From Mycolicibacterium flavescens (GTDB lineage Bacteria; Actinomycetota; Actinomycetes; Mycobacteriales; Mycobacteriaceae), in contig LR134353.1 of the NCBI GenBank assembly GCA_900637135.1, positions 3,162,001-3,226,000 of the forward strand: a DNA stretch of 64,000 bases. The letters are read 5' to 3'. Every line of letters begins with the position of its first letter. Position 1 is the stretch's first letter. Below, piece after piece: positions 18,633-29,673 of this stretch. The notes under the pieces were generated by a model that saw only the letters and a list, made by a program, of their open reading frames with translations, did no database searches and was not told the DNA's origin. Both the position numbers and the translations under genes were made by a program.

Positions 18633-19988
18633 CTATCGTGCCACGCGCGTGGTGACCAGCGACGCCACCGCCCTGGTGGCCGCCGACACACACGCCGGTA
18701 CGCCGATGCCGTCCAGATAACCGCCTGCGACCGCGATCGTCGGCGGCAGTCCCGAGCGCAACTCGGCGACCAGCCCGCCGTGCCCCGGTCCGTACTGCGG
18801 CATCGCGTCGATCCACCGCTGCACGTGGTAGTCGACGGGCTCGGTCCTGACACCGAAGAGCGTGGCGAGATCCTCGGCCGCCCACATGAGCAATTCCTCG
18901 TCGCCCACGCTGCGGGCCAGGTTGTCGCCGAACCGCCCGAAGGAGAGCCGGACCAACTCGACGCTGCCGCGTTCACCCCACTTGCGCGACGTCAGCGTGA
19001 CCGCCTTCGACCGCAGTCGTTCACCGCCGGCCACCAACACGCCGGACTGCTGCGGTAACGGCGTACCGCCCGGCAACGCCAACGCCACCAACGCCGTCGA
19101 CGCCACCGGGATGCGCCCAGCCGCGGCCGCACTTCGGGGAGCGACCTCCGCGACCAGCCGCGCCAGCCGGGGCGCAGGCACGGCGAGCACGACAGCGTCG
19201 GCGTGGTAGCGGGCGCCCTCGTCGTCGACGAGTTCCCAGCCCCGCGCGCCGCGGTGCAACCTTTCGACGGTGACCTGCTGCCACTGTGCGCCGGCGCGCC
19301 GGACAAGCTCGTCGATCAACACCCGGTAGCCGCCGTCGACCGCGCCGAAGACCGACCCGGTGACCGGCGGCGGCGCCGCGTCCCGAACAGCCTCGGTGAG
19401 GGTTCTCGCGCCGCGGTCGAGCGCCACAGCCAGCGTCGGCACCGCCGAACGAACCCCGATCGTCGCCGCATTGCCTGCGTAGACACCGGCCAGCAGGGGT
19501 TCGACCGAACGGGTGACCACCTGCTCACCGAACCGGTCGCCGACCAGCTCGGCAACGGACGGGTCGGCGCCCGGGCGCCACGAGAACGGGCGATTGGGTT
19601 CACCGTGCATCCAGGCGATCGTCGCCTCGTCCACCAGCCCCGCCAGCGCCGACGGCTGCGCCGGTATCCCCTGCAGCGTGCCGGCGGGCAGCGGATGCAG
19701 CCTGCCCTGGCTGTAGATCAGCGGGCGCGCGCCGGTCGTGCCGATCTGGCGGTTCGCCAGACCCAGCTCGGCCAGCAAGGCAGGGACTTCGGGTCGACGC
19801 GCGACGAACGCCTCCGCACCCACGTCCATCGGTTGGCCGCCGATCCGCTCGGTGCGCAGCACGCCGCCCAGCCGGTCGGCGGGGTCGAAGAGCGTGATCG
19901 ACGCGTCGGGACCCGCGGCGACGCGCAGGCGGTATGCGGCGACGAGACCTGAAATCCCGCCGCCGACAACGCAATACGATGGGCTCAC
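18633..19988 (-). CDS. hemY: coproporphyrinogen III / protoporphyrinogen oxidase (HemY/CgoX type)
   Basis: 451 residues. An N-terminal dinucleotide-binding motif for FAD is present ([17 protein letters not shown]), with the conserved [12 protein letters not shown] and a C-terminal [21 protein letters not shown] contact. With hemQ next to it, the physiological substrate is most likely coproporphyrinogen III. It starts at GTG 19988, overlapping the hemE stop as GTGA, so translation is coupled. It is the equivalent of Rv2677c. Confidence 0.92.
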   Translation of the reverse strand: MSPSYCVVGGGISGLVAAYRLRVAAGPDASITLFDPADRLGGVLRTERIGGQPMDVGAEAFVARRPEVPALLAELGLANRQIGTTGARPLIYSQGRLHPLPAGTLQGIPAQPSALAGLVDEATIAWMHGEPNRPFSWRPGADPSVAELVGDRFGEQVVTRSVEPLLAGVYAGNAATIGVRSAVPTLAVALDRGARTLTEAVRDAAPPPVTGSVFGAVDGGYRVLIDELVRRAGAQWQQVTVERLHRGARGWELVDDEGARYHADAVVLAVPAPRLARLVAEVAPRSAAAAGRIPVASTALVALALPGGTPLPQQSGVLVAGGERLRSKAVTLTSRKWGERGSVELVRLSFGRFGDNLARSVGDEELLMWAAEDLATLFGVRTEPVDYHVQRWIDAMPQYGPGHGGLVAELRSGLPPTIAVAGGYLDGIGVPACVSAATRAVASLVTTRVAR

Positions 19989-21049
19989 AGGGAATGCACC
20001 AGCGCCACCACTTCAGTGATCACCCCGGGATCGGTGGCCGGGAGTACGCCGTGCCCGAGGTTGAACACATGCCCGGCGGCGCCCGCATCGATCGCCCGCC
20101 TGCCGTCGTCGACGACCGCACGCGCGGCGCGTTCGGCCACCGGCAGGCCGGCCAGTAGCACCACCGGGTCCAGGTTGCCCTGCAACGCCGTCCCCGGGAC
20201 CACCCGGGCGGCGGCATCGGACAGCGACGTGCGCCAGTCGACCCCGACCAGCGCCGGGGCGCCGTGTCCGGAGGCCGCCTGCGACATCGCGCCCAGCAGT
20301 TCGGCGGTACCGACACCGAAGTGGGTCATCGGCACTCCGGCGGCGGCCAGCGTCGCGAACACCCGGGTGCTGTGCGGCAGTACATAGCTGCGGTAGTCGG
20401 CCAGCGACAGCGTCCCCGCCCATGAGTCGAACACCTGGATCGCATCGACACCCGCGTCCACCTGAACCTGCAGGAACGCGATCGTCACCTCGGTCAGCGC
20501 GGTCATCAGCGCGTGCCACGTCTCGGGTTCTCCGAGCATCATCGCCTTGGTGCGTTCGTGGTTGCGGCTCGGTCCGCCCTCGACCAGATAGGAAGCCAGC
20601 GTGAAGGGCGCGCCCGCGAACCCGATCAACGGCACTTCACCGAGTTCGGACACCAGCGTCCCGACGGCCTGGGCGACCGGCGCGACCTGCTCACGCTCCA
20701 GCGGTCTCATCGCGCCGACGTCGGCGGCGGTGCGAATCGGGTGCTCGATCACCGGGCCGACGTCGGGAACGATATCGAGGTCGATGCCCGAGGCCCGCAA
20801 CGGCACCACGATGTCGGAGAACAGGATCGCGGCGTCAACACCGTGCCTGCGGATCGGCTGCAGGGTGATCTCGGTGATCAGCTCGGCATCGAAGCAGGCC
20901 TGCATCATCGTGTTCTTCGCCCGCAGTGCGCGGTACTCGGGCAGCGAACGGCCCGCCTGCCGCATGAACCACACCGGCACGCGGCCGGGTTTGCGGCCGC
21001 GGGCGGCGGCCAGATAGGCGGAGTCGGGCAGCTCACGGCGTGTGTTCAT
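19985..21049 (-). CDS. hemE: uroporphyrinogen decarboxylase
   Basis: 354 residues from ATG 21049 ([13 protein letters not shown]). The start matches mycobacterial HemE closely; an upstream ATG at 21067 is possible. The active-site signature [16 protein letters not shown] is at the N-terminus and [17 protein letters not shown] is the second family signature. It decarboxylates the four acetate side chains of uroporphyrinogen III to give coproporphyrinogen III, which then feeds HemY and HemQ in the same transcript. It is divergent from the DUF3000 gene across about 119 bases. Confidence 0.95.
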   Translation of the reverse strand: MNTRRELPDSAYLAAARGRKPGRVPVWFMRQAGRSLPEYRALRAKNTMMQACFDAELITEITLQPIRRHGVDAAILFSDIVVPLRASGIDLDIVPDVGPVIEHPIRTAADVGAMRPLEREQVAPVAQAVGTLVSELGEVPLIGFAGAPFTLASYLVEGGPSRNHERTKAMMLGEPETWHALMTALTEVTIAFLQVQVDAGVDAIQVFDSWAGTLSLADYRSYVLPHSTRVFATLAAAGVPMTHFGVGTAELLGAMSQAASGHGAPALVGVDWRTSLSDAAARVVPGTALQGNLDPVVLLAGLPVAERAARAVVDDGRRAIDAGAAGHVFNLGHGVLPATDPGVITEVVALVHSL

Positions 21050-21168
21050 CGCTGTCAATGCTGCCATGTGGATCTGGCGCGGCCCGCTTCGCCTCGACCG
21101 GATCGGTGCCCAACAAGATCGGCGCGCCACGCGCACAGACCTGCTCGAATGGTCTAGCGTCAAACGTC

Positions 21169-21750
21169 GTGACCACCGCCGAACCGGCTCAGTTCCGCGA
21201 AGCGGTGGCGGCGATGAATGCCACCACCGTCCGCCCGGAGATCGAGCTCGGCCCGATCCGCCCGCCGCAGCGGCTGGCGCCGTTCAGCTATGCGCTGGGC
21301 GCAGAGGTCCGCCATCCCGAGACGGCGATCGTGCCGGAGCGCTCGGAGGGTGACGCGTTCGGCCGCCTGATCCTGTTGCACGATCCCGAGGGCGCCGACG
21401 CGTGGGACGGCACCATGCGCCTGGTCGCCTACATTCAGGCCGATCTGGACTCCAGCGAAGCCGTCGACCCGCTGCTGCCCGAGGTTGCGTGGAGTTGGCT
21501 CGTCGACGCCCTTGCCGAGCGCGCCGAGCACGTCACCGCCCTGGGCGGCACCGTCACCGCCACCACGTCGGTGCGCTACGGCGACATCTCCGGCCCGCCC
21601 CGGGCCCACCAGTTGGAACTGCGTGCATCCTGGACGGCGACGACGCTGGAGTTGGGCCCGCACGTCGAGGCGTTCTGTGAGGTGCTCGAGCACGCCGCCG
21701 GGCTGCCGCCGCAGGGCGTCACCGACCTCGGCTCACGCACCCGCGCTTGA
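21169..21750 (+). CDS. DUF3000-family protein
   Basis: 193 residues from GTG 21169 ([17 protein letters not shown]). It matches the actinobacterial DUF3000 family by length, by the opening [20 protein letters not shown] and by the internal [12 protein letters not shown]. The function is unknown. Its place between hemE and RNase D is conserved (Rv2680). The stop overlaps a possible TTG start of the RNase D gene. Confidence 0.8.
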   Translation: MTTAEPAQFREAVAAMNATTVRPEIELGPIRPPQRLAPFSYALGAEVRHPETAIVPERSEGDAFGRLILLHDPEGADAWDGTMRLVAYIQADLDSSEAVDPLLPEVAWSWLVDALAERAEHVTALGGTVTATTSVRYGDISGPPRAHQLELRASWTATTLELGPHVEAFCEVLEHAAGLPPQGVTDLGSRTRA

Positions 21751-21752
21751 CG

Positions 21753-23051
21753 ATGCCCGATCCCGACGAGGCCATCCCGCAGGCGGCCGCGCCCGAAGAG
21801 GCCGAGCCGGAGGCGACGCCGCTGCTGGTGCCCCGCGACGGCGTGCCCGCGCTGTCGACCAGTGTCAGTGAGATCCGCAAGGCCGCCGAGTTGCTGGCCG
21901 CCGGCCACGGCCCGTTCGCGGTCGACGCCGAGCGCGCCTCGGGGTTCCGCTACTCCAACCGTGCCTACCTCGTCCAGATCCGACGCGACGGCGCCGGCAC
22001 CGTGTTGATCGACCCGGTGAGCCACGGCGCCGATCCGGTCGAAGCGCTGGCCCCCGTGGCAGAGGTGCTGGCCACCGACGAATGGGTACTGCACGCCGCC
22101 GACCAGGATCTGCCGTGTCTGGCCGAACTCGGCATCCGGCCGGTCCGCCTGTACGACACGGAGCTGGCGGGCCGACTCGCCGGCTACGACAAGGTCAACC
22201 TCGCCGCGATGGTGCAGCGGCTGCTGGGCCTGCAGCTCATGAAGGGCCACGGCGCCGCCGACTGGTCCAAGCGGCCGCTGCCCGACGAATGGCTCAACTA
22301 CGCCGCTCTCGATGTGGAGGTGCTCGTCGACCTGCGCGACGCGGTGGCCGCGGTACTCGAGGAGCAGGGCAAAACCGAGTGGGCGGCACAGGAATTCGAG
22401 CACCTCAGGAAGTTCGAGGCGACACCGACCCGCCGGGACCGCTGGCGACGCACGTCGGGCATCCACAAGATCCGCGACGCCCGCGCGCTGGCCGCCGTGC
22501 GCGAACTGTGGACCACCCGTGACCACATCGCGCAGCGCCGCGACATCGCGCCGGGCCGGATCCTGCCGGACTCGGCGATCATCAACGCCGCCACCACCGA
22601 CCCCGACACCGTCGAAAAGTTGACGGCGCTGCCGATATTCGGCGGCAACCGGCAGCGCCGCAGCGCCAAGGTCTGGCTCGACGCGCTCGCCCGGGCCCGC
22701 ACCACGCAGGACCTGCCGACATCGCAGGAGCCGCCGAACGGTCCTCCGCCCGCGTCCCGGTGGGCCAGGCGCAAACCCGAAGCCGCCGCCCGACTGGACG
22801 CGGTGCGCGCCGCGCTCACCGGTGTGTCGCAACGGGTTTCCGTGCCCACCGAGAATCTGCTCTCCCCCGATACCGTGCGCCGGTTGTGTTGGGACTGGGA
22901 GCCGGTCGACGACCGGGCGAAGGTGATCGAGGCGTTTCTGCGTGACGCGGGCACGCGGCCATGGCAACGCGAGTTGACGGTGCCTCCGCTGGCCGAGGCG
23001 CTGACCAAGGCCGACGCTGCGCTTGCCGAGCAGGGATCCGCCGGAGGCTAG
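21753..23051 (+). CDS. rnd: ribonuclease D (DEDD exonuclease with HRDC domain)
   Basis: 432 residues from ATG 21753; a TTG at 21747 overlapping the previous stop is also possible. Exonuclease motifs are in order: FAVDAERASGFRY (DxE, Exo I), LHAADQDLPCL (Exo II) and WLNYAALDVEVLVDL (Exo III, Y..D). A C-terminal HRDC-type helical domain follows (RELWTTRDHIAQRRDIAPGR). It acts in 3'-end trimming of stable RNAs. It is the equivalent of Rv2681. The stop overlaps the stop of the convergent hydrolase gene. Confidence 0.9.
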   Translation: MPDPDEAIPQAAAPEEAEPEATPLLVPRDGVPALSTSVSEIRKAAELLAAGHGPFAVDAERASGFRYSNRAYLVQIRRDGAGTVLIDPVSHGADPVEALAPVAEVLATDEWVLHAADQDLPCLAELGIRPVRLYDTELAGRLAGYDKVNLAAMVQRLLGLQLMKGHGAADWSKRPLPDEWLNYAALDVEVLVDLRDAVAAVLEEQGKTEWAAQEFEHLRKFEATPTRRDRWRRTSGIHKIRDARALAAVRELWTTRDHIAQRRDIAPGRILPDSAIINAATTDPDTVEKLTALPIFGGNRQRRSAKVWLDALARARTTQDLPTSQEPPNGPPPASRWARRKPEAAARLDAVRAALTGVSQRVSVPTENLLSPDTVRRLCWDWEPVDDRAKVIEAFLRDAGTRPWQRELTVPPLAEALTKADAALAEQGSAGG

Positions 23052-23962
23052 GCGGTCACCTTCTCGACGTGAATCAGGAAGTGGCGCAACACTTCCTCGG
23101 GAGCCTCCAGTTGCGGCCAGTGTCCGATGTCGTCGGCGAGCATCACCACGTCGGCGTCGGGAATCACTTCGGCGTACCGACGCGCCATGTGTGCCCCGGA
23201 GTTCGGGTCGACGGGTCCGTCGATCAGGCGCATGGGCACCGTGGTTCGGCGCATGGCGCGCACCCATCGGTTGCGGTGCGTGTACCGGTCGCCCAAGAAT
23301 CGACCGACCTTGTGCAGCACGCGCTTACCGTCGTTGTAATCGAGAATCTGATGAAAGCGGTCCATCAGCTCGCGTGAGGGCTTCGTGTTCGGCCCGAACA
23401 GTTCGTCGAGTGTTCGCTCGAGCATCCCGCGCGACAGCGAACTGCGTCCCTGCAGAGGACTCATCAAGTCGCCCAGCGGAGTTCCCGACATGAGCTTCTG
23501 CATGGTGCGCGGAGTGTAGGCCTCGTTGAACAGCCCACCGTTGAGCCAGGTGATCGACTGATAGCGCACCGACCCGTACGACTGCTGGCCGAACTCGCTG
23601 CGGGCCAGGAGTTCTTGGCCGACCGAATCGCCGAGATCGTGCGCCAGCACGTGACATTGCCCGACGTTCAGGTGCTCCAGCAGCGCCTCGTGGACGTCGG
23701 CATGATCGAGCACCGAGTATTCGTAGGCGACGGGTTTCGCCGAGAAGCCCATGCCGATCATGTCCGGTGCGATGACGGTGAAGCGATCGGTCAGCGTCGG
23801 CCAGACCAGTGACCAGTCCCACGAGTTGAAGGGATAGCCGTGAATGGCCAGCAGCGTGGGGGCCTCACCCAGCGGCGGGCCGTCGACCCGATAGAAGATC
23901 TCGAAGCCCAGGTAATCGAAGTAGCGGCCCGCGGCCTTCCAGCGCTCCAACTCGGCATCCAT
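23048..23962 (-). CDS. alpha/beta hydrolase, epoxide hydrolase/haloalkane dehalogenase-like
   Basis: 304 residues. Oxyanion motif AIHGYPFNSWDWS, then HVLAHDLGDSVGQEL where the nucleophile position is Asp (HDLGD). This is typical of epoxide hydrolases and haloalkane dehalogenases rather than Ser esterases. A distal acid (DGPVDPNSG) and the catalytic His (DDIGHWPQLEAP) are present. No signal peptide. I do not recall this gene between RNase D and dxs in M. tuberculosis, so it is probably an accessory detoxification enzyme. The substrate is unknown. Confidence 0.75.
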   Translation of the reverse strand: MDAELERWKAAGRYFDYLGFEIFYRVDGPPLGEAPTLLAIHGYPFNSWDWSLVWPTLTDRFTVIAPDMIGMGFSAKPVAYEYSVLDHADVHEALLEHLNVGQCHVLAHDLGDSVGQELLARSEFGQQSYGSVRYQSITWLNGGLFNEAYTPRTMQKLMSGTPLGDLMSPLQGRSSLSRGMLERTLDELFGPNTKPSRELMDRFHQILDYNDGKRVLHKVGRFLGDRYTHRNRWVRAMRRTTVPMRLIDGPVDPNSGAHMARRYAEVIPDADVVMLADDIGHWPQLEAPEEVLRHFLIHVEKVTA

Positions 23963-24091
23963 CGCCGCAGCCTAACCGGATTGCTGATGCACGCGGGTTC
24001 GAGCGGCTCGACCCCATCGATGAGCGTGCACAGACTGCTGAATCCGCCCGGTGTGTGGTGAACAGACACGCACACTCGCGGGACTGGAGCG

Positions 24092-26005
24092 CTAGTCGAG
24101 CTGCTCGCTGACCTCGGCTTCGCTGACGGAGGCGCCCTGAGCCGCGACCCAGCCGGTGATCTGGCGGGCCACGGTGCGATCGGTCAAGCCGACTTCGGCG
24201 AGCACCTCGCCGCGGGACGCCTGAGCGAAAAACTCCTGCGGCAGGCCGACGTCGCGGCATGGCACATCGACCTCGGCGCGGCGCAATGCCGCCGATACCG
24301 CAGACCCGATACCGCCGTTGACACCGTTGTCCTCGAGCGTGACGACGAGCTTGTGTTCGCGGGCCAGCGCGGTGATCGCCTCGGGCACCGGCAACACCCA
24401 GCGCGGATCGACGACCGTCACACCGATGCCCTGGTTACGCAGGAGCTCGGCGACCGCCAACGCCATCGACGCGAACGGACCGACCGCCACCAACAGCACG
24501 TCGCCGGCGAGCTCGTCGGCCGGCACCGCCAGCACGTCGACCCCGTCACGCCGTTCGACAGCCGGAATGTCCTCGCCGACATCGCCTTTCGGGAACCGGA
24601 TGGCGGTCGGGCCGTCGTTGACGTCGAGCGCCTCGCCGAGTTCCTCCCGCAGCCGAACACCGTCCCGCGGTGCGGCCACCCGCATGCCGGGCACGATGCC
24701 CAGCATCGACAGGTCCCACATGCCGTTGTGGCTTGCGCCGTCGGGGCCGGTGATGCCCGAGCGGTCCAACACCATCGTCACCGGCAGCTTGTGCAGCGCC
24801 ACGTCCATCATGACCTGGTCGAACGCGCGGTTCAGGAAGGTCGAGTAGATCGCGACGACGGGATGCAGGCCGCCCATCGCCAACCCGGCCGCCGACGTCA
24901 TCGCATGCTGTTCGGCGATGCCCACGTCGAAGAACCGGTCCGGGAAGCGCTGGCGGAATGCCGTCAGACCCGTCGGGCCGGGCATCGCCGCGGTGATCGC
25001 GACGACGTCGCGGCGGCGTGCCGCATAGCCAATCAGCGCCTCGGAGAACGTCGACGTCCAGCCGGGGCCGGGGACCGACGTCGCCAGCCCGGTCTCGGGG
25101 TCGATGACACCGCACGCATGCATCTGGTCGGCCTCGTCGTTCTCCGCCGGCGCGTAACCCATGCCTTTGCGGGTGACGACGTGCACGACGACGGGCATGT
25201 TGAAGCCCCGCGCCCGGCGCAGCGCGACCTCGACGGCGTGCTCGTCATGGCCGTCGATGGGCCCGACGTACTTCAGGCCCAGGTCGGTGAACATCACCTG
25301 CGGCGCCAACGCGTCCTTGATGCCGGCCTTGATGGAGTGCATGCACTGGTAGCAGACCTCGCCGATGACCGGGACGCCGCGCACCGCCTTGCGGCCCTCT
25401 TCGAGCACGCGTTCGTAGCCGGGCTGCAGCCGCAGGCCGGCCAGGTGTTCGGCGAAACCGCCGATGGTCGGCGCGTAGCTGCGGCCGTTGTCGTTGACGA
25501 CGATCACCACGGGCCGTCGCGCCGCGGCGATGTTGTTCAGCGCCTCCCAGCACATACCGCCCGTCAGCGCGCCGTCACCGACGACGGCGACCACATGGCG
25601 ATTGCGGTGTCCGGACAGCTCGAACGCCTTGGCGAGCCCGTCGGCATAGGACAGCGCCGAACTGGCGTGGCTGGATTCCACCCAGTCGTGTTCGCTCTCT
25701 TCGCGGGAGGGATAGCCGGACAGGCCGCCCTTCTTGCGCAGGCTGTCGAACTCGTGGCTGCGGCCCGTCAGCATCTTGTGCACGTAGGACTGATGTCCGG
25801 TGTCGAAGATGATCGGATCGTGTGGCGAATCGAACACCCTGTGCAGCGCGAGCGTCAGCTCGACGACGCCGAGGTTCGGGCCGAGATGCCCGCCGGTGGC
25901 AGCCACCTTGTGGATCAGGAATTCGCGGATCTCACGCGCTAGATCGCTCAGTTGCGACTGCGTCAGGTGCTGCAGATCTGCGGGCCCGCGGATCTGTTCA
26001 AGCAT
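24092..26005 (-). CDS. dxs: 1-deoxy-D-xylulose-5-phosphate synthase
   Basis: 637 residues, full length. It condenses pyruvate and glyceraldehyde-3-phosphate, using thiamine diphosphate, in the first step of the MEP isoprenoid pathway. Seen: [12 protein letters not shown] with the conserved His, the ThDP motif [18 protein letters not shown] ending in ...VVNDN, and [17 protein letters not shown] with the catalytic Glu. A transketolase C-domain follows. It is the equivalent of Rv2682c. Confidence 0.96.
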   Translation of the reverse strand: MLEQIRGPADLQHLTQSQLSDLAREIREFLIHKVAATGGHLGPNLGVVELTLALHRVFDSPHDPIIFDTGHQSYVHKMLTGRSHEFDSLRKKGGLSGYPSREESEHDWVESSHASSALSYADGLAKAFELSGHRNRHVVAVVGDGALTGGMCWEALNNIAAARRPVVIVVNDNGRSYAPTIGGFAEHLAGLRLQPGYERVLEEGRKAVRGVPVIGEVCYQCMHSIKAGIKDALAPQVMFTDLGLKYVGPIDGHDEHAVEVALRRARGFNMPVVVHVVTRKGMGYAPAENDEADQMHACGVIDPETGLATSVPGPGWTSTFSEALIGYAARRRDVVAITAAMPGPTGLTAFRQRFPDRFFDVGIAEQHAMTSAAGLAMGGLHPVVAIYSTFLNRAFDQVMMDVALHKLPVTMVLDRSGITGPDGASHNGMWDLSMLGIVPGMRVAAPRDGVRLREELGEALDVNDGPTAIRFPKGDVGEDIPAVERRDGVDVLAVPADELAGDVLLVAVGPFASMALAVAELLRNQGIGVTVVDPRWVLPVPEAITALAREHKLVVTLEDNGVNGGIGSAVSAALRRAEVDVPCRDVGLPQEFFAQASRGEVLAEVGLTDRTVARQITGWVAAQGASVSEAEVSEQLD

Positions 26006-26033
26006 TCGTTCAGTCTACGCACGGCCGTCGCAG

Positions 26034-27362
26034 TCAGTCGTGTCGAGCTTGGTAGATGTCGGGCACACCGTCGTGGTCGGAATCAGCGGTTTCCTCTTCG
26101 TAGATCTGGCGATATTGCCTGTTCCGCAGCCTTAAGAGCACCGCGGCCATGGCAGCGGAAACCAGAGATCCGGTCAGCACCCCGATCTTCACGAATTCGT
26201 CACGTTCGGATCCGATGCCGTAGGCGAGGTCGCCGATTAGCAGCGACACGGTGAACCCGATGCCCGCCAGCATGGCGATGCCGAGCACGTCGATCCACCG
26301 GACCGCGGCGTCCAGATCGGCTCTGGTGACCGACGCCAGGATCCGCGTGGTCAGGAAGATGCCGACCGGTTTCCCGACCACCAGACCCAGCACGATGCCG
26401 AGTGTGATCGGGTCGGTCATCGCCTCGGCGAACCCCGTGTAGCCGCCGATGCTCACCCCGGCGGCGAAGAACGCGAACACCGGAACCGCGAACCCCGCCG
26501 ACAGCGGGCGCAGGCGGTGTTCGAAGTGTTCGGCCAGCCCCGGCCCGGCCTCGGGTCCGCCCGCCGCCTGCGAACGCACGACAGGCACGGTGAAGCCGAG
26601 TAGCACACCGGCCACCGTGGCGTGGATGCCCGACTCGTGCATCAGCGCCCAGGTGGCCAGCGCGAGCGGAACCAACAGCCACCACGACCGGATGCGGCGC
26701 TGCACGCACAGCGCAAAAAGGGCCAGAGGCGCCAGGGCCGCCAACAACGCGACCCAGTTGATCCCCTCGGTGTAGAAGACGGCGATCACCAGCACCGCAA
26801 GAAGGTCGTCGACGACAGCAAGCGTCAACAGGAACGTGCGCAGCGCCGAGGGAAGGTGCGTGGAGATGACAGCGAGCACCGCGACGGCGAACGCGATGTC
26901 GGTTGCCGTCGGGATCGCCCAACCCCGCAGGGCGTCGTCGCCGACGTGAGCGGTCACCGCGACGAAGATCAGGGCCGGGGCCACCATTCCGCCGACGGCG
27001 GCGGCGATGGGCAGCGCCGCGCGGGCGGGGTCACGCAGGTCGCCTGCGACGAACTCGCGTTTGAGCTCGAGTCCGACGACGAAGAAGAACAGGGCCAACA
27101 ATCCGTCGGCCGCCCAGGTGCCTACCGTGAGGTCCAGGTGCAGGCCGAACGGTTCGCCGCCGATCTTCAGATCGCGCAGGGCGAAGTAGCTCTCTGACCA
27201 CGGCGAATTCGCCCACCCGAGCGCGACGGCCGCAGCCACCAGCAGGATCGCGCCTCCGACGGTTTCCCGGCGCAGGATCGAGGTCACCCGGCTGGTCTCG
27301 GACCATGATCCGCGGGAGAACAGCGTCCGCCGTCCGAAGCGGCGCAGTGGGTTGGCGGTCAC
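26034..27362 (-). CDS. nhaA: Na+/H+ antiporter NhaA
   Basis: About 442 residues from GTG 27362; a GTG at 27419 would add 19. The membrane core has about 12 helices, including [19 protein letters not shown] sequence ([18 protein letters not shown]), the paired aspartates region [17 protein letters not shown], and [15 protein letters not shown]. These are the Asp163/164 and helix-V features of NhaA. The C-terminal tail is hydrophilic and ends [16 protein letters not shown], a calcium-binding-loop-like acidic stretch not typical of E. coli NhaA. It is absent from the M. tuberculosis order as I recall it. Confidence 0.88.
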   Translation of the reverse strand: MTANPLRRFGRRTLFSRGSWSETSRVTSILRRETVGGAILLVAAAVALGWANSPWSESYFALRDLKIGGEPFGLHLDLTVGTWAADGLLALFFFVVGLELKREFVAGDLRDPARAALPIAAAVGGMVAPALIFVAVTAHVGDDALRGWAIPTATDIAFAVAVLAVISTHLPSALRTFLLTLAVVDDLLAVLVIAVFYTEGINWVALLAALAPLALFALCVQRRIRSWWLLVPLALATWALMHESGIHATVAGVLLGFTVPVVRSQAAGGPEAGPGLAEHFEHRLRPLSAGFAVPVFAFFAAGVSIGGYTGFAEAMTDPITLGIVLGLVVGKPVGIFLTTRILASVTRADLDAAVRWIDVLGIAMLAGIGFTVSLLIGDLAYGIGSERDEFVKIGVLTGSLVSAAMAAVLLRLRNRQYRQIYEEETADSDHDGVPDIYQARHD

Positions 27363-27490
27363 GGTGGGTCCCGATCTGTAGGGGTCGACAAGACAATTGC
27401 CGACCAGACTTCCCGGCACACCCTGTCGCTCAACGTATCAACGCGATGTAGCCACCGCAGCGGCAGGCGCTTGGCCTACGTTGGTCCCAA

Positions 27491-27952
27491 ATGATCGTCG
27501 AACGTCAGAGCACCATCGGGGCGCCCATTGAGCAGGTGTGGGCGCGCATCGTCACGCCTGAGGGCATCAACCACGAACTGCGGCCGTGGATGACCATGTC
27601 GATGCCGCGCGGCAAGAAGGACCTGACCGTCGAGACGATCCCCGTCGGCGAGCCCGTGGGCCGCTGCTGGATGCGGTTGTTCGGGGTGCTGCCGTTCGAT
27701 TACGACAACCTGACGATCGCCGGCTTGTGGCCGGGCCGCGGCTTCCACGAGGAGTCGACGATGCTGAGCATGCGGCTGTGGCGGCACGAACGCACCCTCG
27801 AACCGGCGGGCGACGCCTCAACCGTGGTCCGCGACCGGCTCACCTTCGAACTGCGGGCACCGCTGCGAGTGCTGACGCCGGTCATCGCGGCGGCTGTCGG
27901 GGCGCTGTTCGGGCACCGCCAGCGCCGACTGGCCCGGTACTTCAGCGGCTGA
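27491..27952 (+). CDS. SRPBCC/polyketide cyclase-like protein
   Basis: 153 residues. It opens with QSTIGAPIEQVWARIVTPEGINHEL, the usual first strand and helix of START/SRPBCC ligand-binding folds, and ends with a basic helix (FGHRQRRLARYF). It lacks catalytic motifs I can name. It probably binds a hydrophobic ligand in the cytosol. The stop is 2 bases from the convergent gene's stop. Confidence 0.65.
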   Translation: MIVERQSTIGAPIEQVWARIVTPEGINHELRPWMTMSMPRGKKDLTVETIPVGEPVGRCWMRLFGVLPFDYDNLTIAGLWPGRGFHEESTMLSMRLWRHERTLEPAGDASTVVRDRLTFELRAPLRVLTPVIAAAVGALFGHRQRRLARYFSG

Positions 27953-27954
27953 CG

Positions 27955-28434
27955 TCAGATCGCGACACGTCGGGGACGGTCGGAACCCGGCCAGACGTAG
28001 TCCAGGTCGTCGGGAATGTCGGGGAAGAACGTGCGGTAGTGCTGCGGGTCCTTGCGCACCAGCACCGACTGGTGGCTGCGGTGAAACTCCGGATCGCCCA
28101 GCCACGGCGGGACCTCCCCCGCCGCGGCCAACTCGTCCTGGGTGCGCGGAGTGGCGATGCCGGTGGTGCGGGTCAGGTCGGTGAGCATGGTGGTCGCACA
28201 CGTGTCGGCGTGGCCCAGCCGGCACCATGCGGCGCAGATGTCGAGCCCGTAGCGGACCAGGGCTTCCTCGTAGCCGGCCCACATCGCCGCTGCGGGGTGA
28301 TGGCGCCAGCCGTAGCCCGGGACGGTCAGGGCGCGAACCACCTGGATGGTCTCGACCCGCTGTTTGCCGAGCCGCTTCGTGTCGAGGACGCGGGCGGTGT
28401 CGTCGAAACCCGGGCAGGGCAAAAACGTCTGCAT
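27955..28434 (-). CDS. MSMEG_6728-type / pyrimidine-dimer-glycosylase-like protein
   Basis: 159 residues, beginning MQTFLPCPGFDDTARVLDTKRLGKQRVE. This opening (Pro, Asp, Leu-Asp-Xaa-Arg-Leu-Gly-Lys-Gln-Arg) is typical of the MSMEG_6728/endonuclease V-like family, with HHPAAAMWAGYEEALVRYG and a C-terminal HYRTFFPDIPDDLDYVWPG. Family members are annotated by similarity to T4 pyrimidine-dimer glycosylase, but activity has not been shown to my knowledge. Confidence 0.7.
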   Translation of the reverse strand: MQTFLPCPGFDDTARVLDTKRLGKQRVETIQVVRALTVPGYGWRHHPAAAMWAGYEEALVRYGLDICAAWCRLGHADTCATTMLTDLTRTTGIATPRTQDELAAAGEVPPWLGDPEFHRSHQSVLVRKDPQHYRTFFPDIPDDLDYVWPGSDRPRRVAI

Positions 28435-28452
28435 CCTCCGCCGGATACCCGT

Positions 28453-29673
28453 TTAGCGGCTCAACACCGCGACGCACTCGACGTGGTGCGTGAGCGGAAA
28501 CGAATCGAAGACCCGCAACTCCTCGACCGTGTATCCGTGTCCGCGGTAGAGCCCGACATCTCGCGCGAATGACGCTGCCTCACAACCGATATGGATGACA
28601 CGCGGTACCCCGGCGGCCCCCAGCAGGTCGATCACCTCGCGACCGGCTCCGGTCCGCGGCGGATCGAGCACCGCGACATCGGCCCGCTTCCGCTGGGCGG
28701 TGAGGGCGCGGCGCACCGAGTCGGTGACCACCGACACCCATTTCATTTCGCCAAGGGCGGCCCGCGCGGCTCGCGATGCCCCTCGCGAGGTGTCCACCGT
28801 GACGACCTTGCCGGTCTCCCCGACCGCTTCGGCGAGCACGGCCGCGAACACCCCTGCCCCGCCGTACAAATCCCACGCGGTCATCCCGGGGCTCAGCTGC
28901 GCCCAGCCGGCCACCAATTGGCTGTAGAGCCGCGCCGCGTCGCGATGCGACTGCCAGAAGGCGGTCACAGGCACCCGCCACGTTCGGCCCGCAACCCGCT
29001 GGACGGCTTCGTAGTCGCCCTCGATCACCTGCGTGGCGGCCCTGCCCTTGGGCCCGAATTTGGGTCCGGACTGCACGACGTGGCGCGTGCCCTCGTCGTC
29101 GATCGCGACGTGCAGATGCGCACCGGGCGGCCAGGTCCGCTCGGCCAGGCCGTCGACCATCCCGCCCGGCAGCTGCGCGCAGTTCAAGTCGGTGATCAGC
29201 TCGGCGCTGTGGAACCGGTGGAATCCGGGTTCCCCTGCGGCGGTGGTGTCCAACCGCACCCGAGTCCGCCACCCGGTCGCGCCCACGTCACCGACCGGGT
29301 CGGCGGCGACGTCGGCTTCGTCGCGCCAGTGGTACCCGCCCAATCGGGCCAACTGGTTGGCGACGACGGCGCCCTTGAGCCTGCGGACCGCCGCGGGCTC
29401 GGCGAACGCCATATCGCAGCAGCCGGCGCCGTCCGCACCCGCGATCGGGCAGATCGATTCGACACGGTCTGGCGACGGTTCGATGACCTCGACGGTGTCG
29501 GCGTGCAGATACTTGCCACGATCGGCGACGACCCGAACCCTGACCCGCTCCCCGGGCAGCGCGTAGCGGACGAACACGACGCGGCCGTCGTCGCGCGCCA
29601 CACAGCTGCCACCGTTGGCGGGCGGCCCAGCGGTCACAGTCAGTTCCGACGGCACAGCCGCGACACCGGTCAC
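28453..29673 (-). CDS. TrmA/RumA-family RNA (uracil-C5) methyltransferase
   Basis: About 406 residues from GTG 29673 (VTGVAAVPSELTVTAGPPANGG). An N-terminal TRAM domain (VVFVRYALPGERVRVRVV) is followed by a Cys-rich CPIAGADGAGCCDMAF that may hold an Fe-S cluster. The SAM-binding motif is DLYGGAGVFAAVLAEA, and the catalytic Cys region is HIGCEAASFARDVGLY. It methylates uridine in tRNA or rRNA. GTG overlaps the TGA of the upstream permease gene. It is the equivalent of Rv2689c. Confidence 0.85.
   Translation of the reverse strand: MTGVAAVPSELTVTAGPPANGGSCVARDDGRVVFVRYALPGERVRVRVVADRGKYLHADTVEVIEPSPDRVESICPIAGADGAGCCDMAFAEPAAVRRLKGAVVANQLARLGGYHWRDEADVAADPVGDVGATGWRTRVRLDTTAAGEPGFHRFHSAELITDLNCAQLPGGMVDGLAERTWPPGAHLHVAIDDEGTRHVVQSGPKFGPKGRAATQVIEGDYEAVQRVAGRTWRVPVTAFWQSHRDAARLYSQLVAGWAQLSPGMTAWDLYGGAGVFAAVLAEAVGETGKVVTVDTSRGASRAARAALGEMKWVSVVTDSVRRALTAQRKRADVAVLDPPRTGAGREVIDLLGAAGVPRVIHIGCEAASFARDVGLYRGHGYTVEELRVFDSFPLTHHVECVAVLSR

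Noticed and set aside
24353..25942. 529-aa plus-strand frame opposite dxs
   Set aside because: Antisense to dxs; composition (His/Arg/Asp rich) reflects the complementary third positions.
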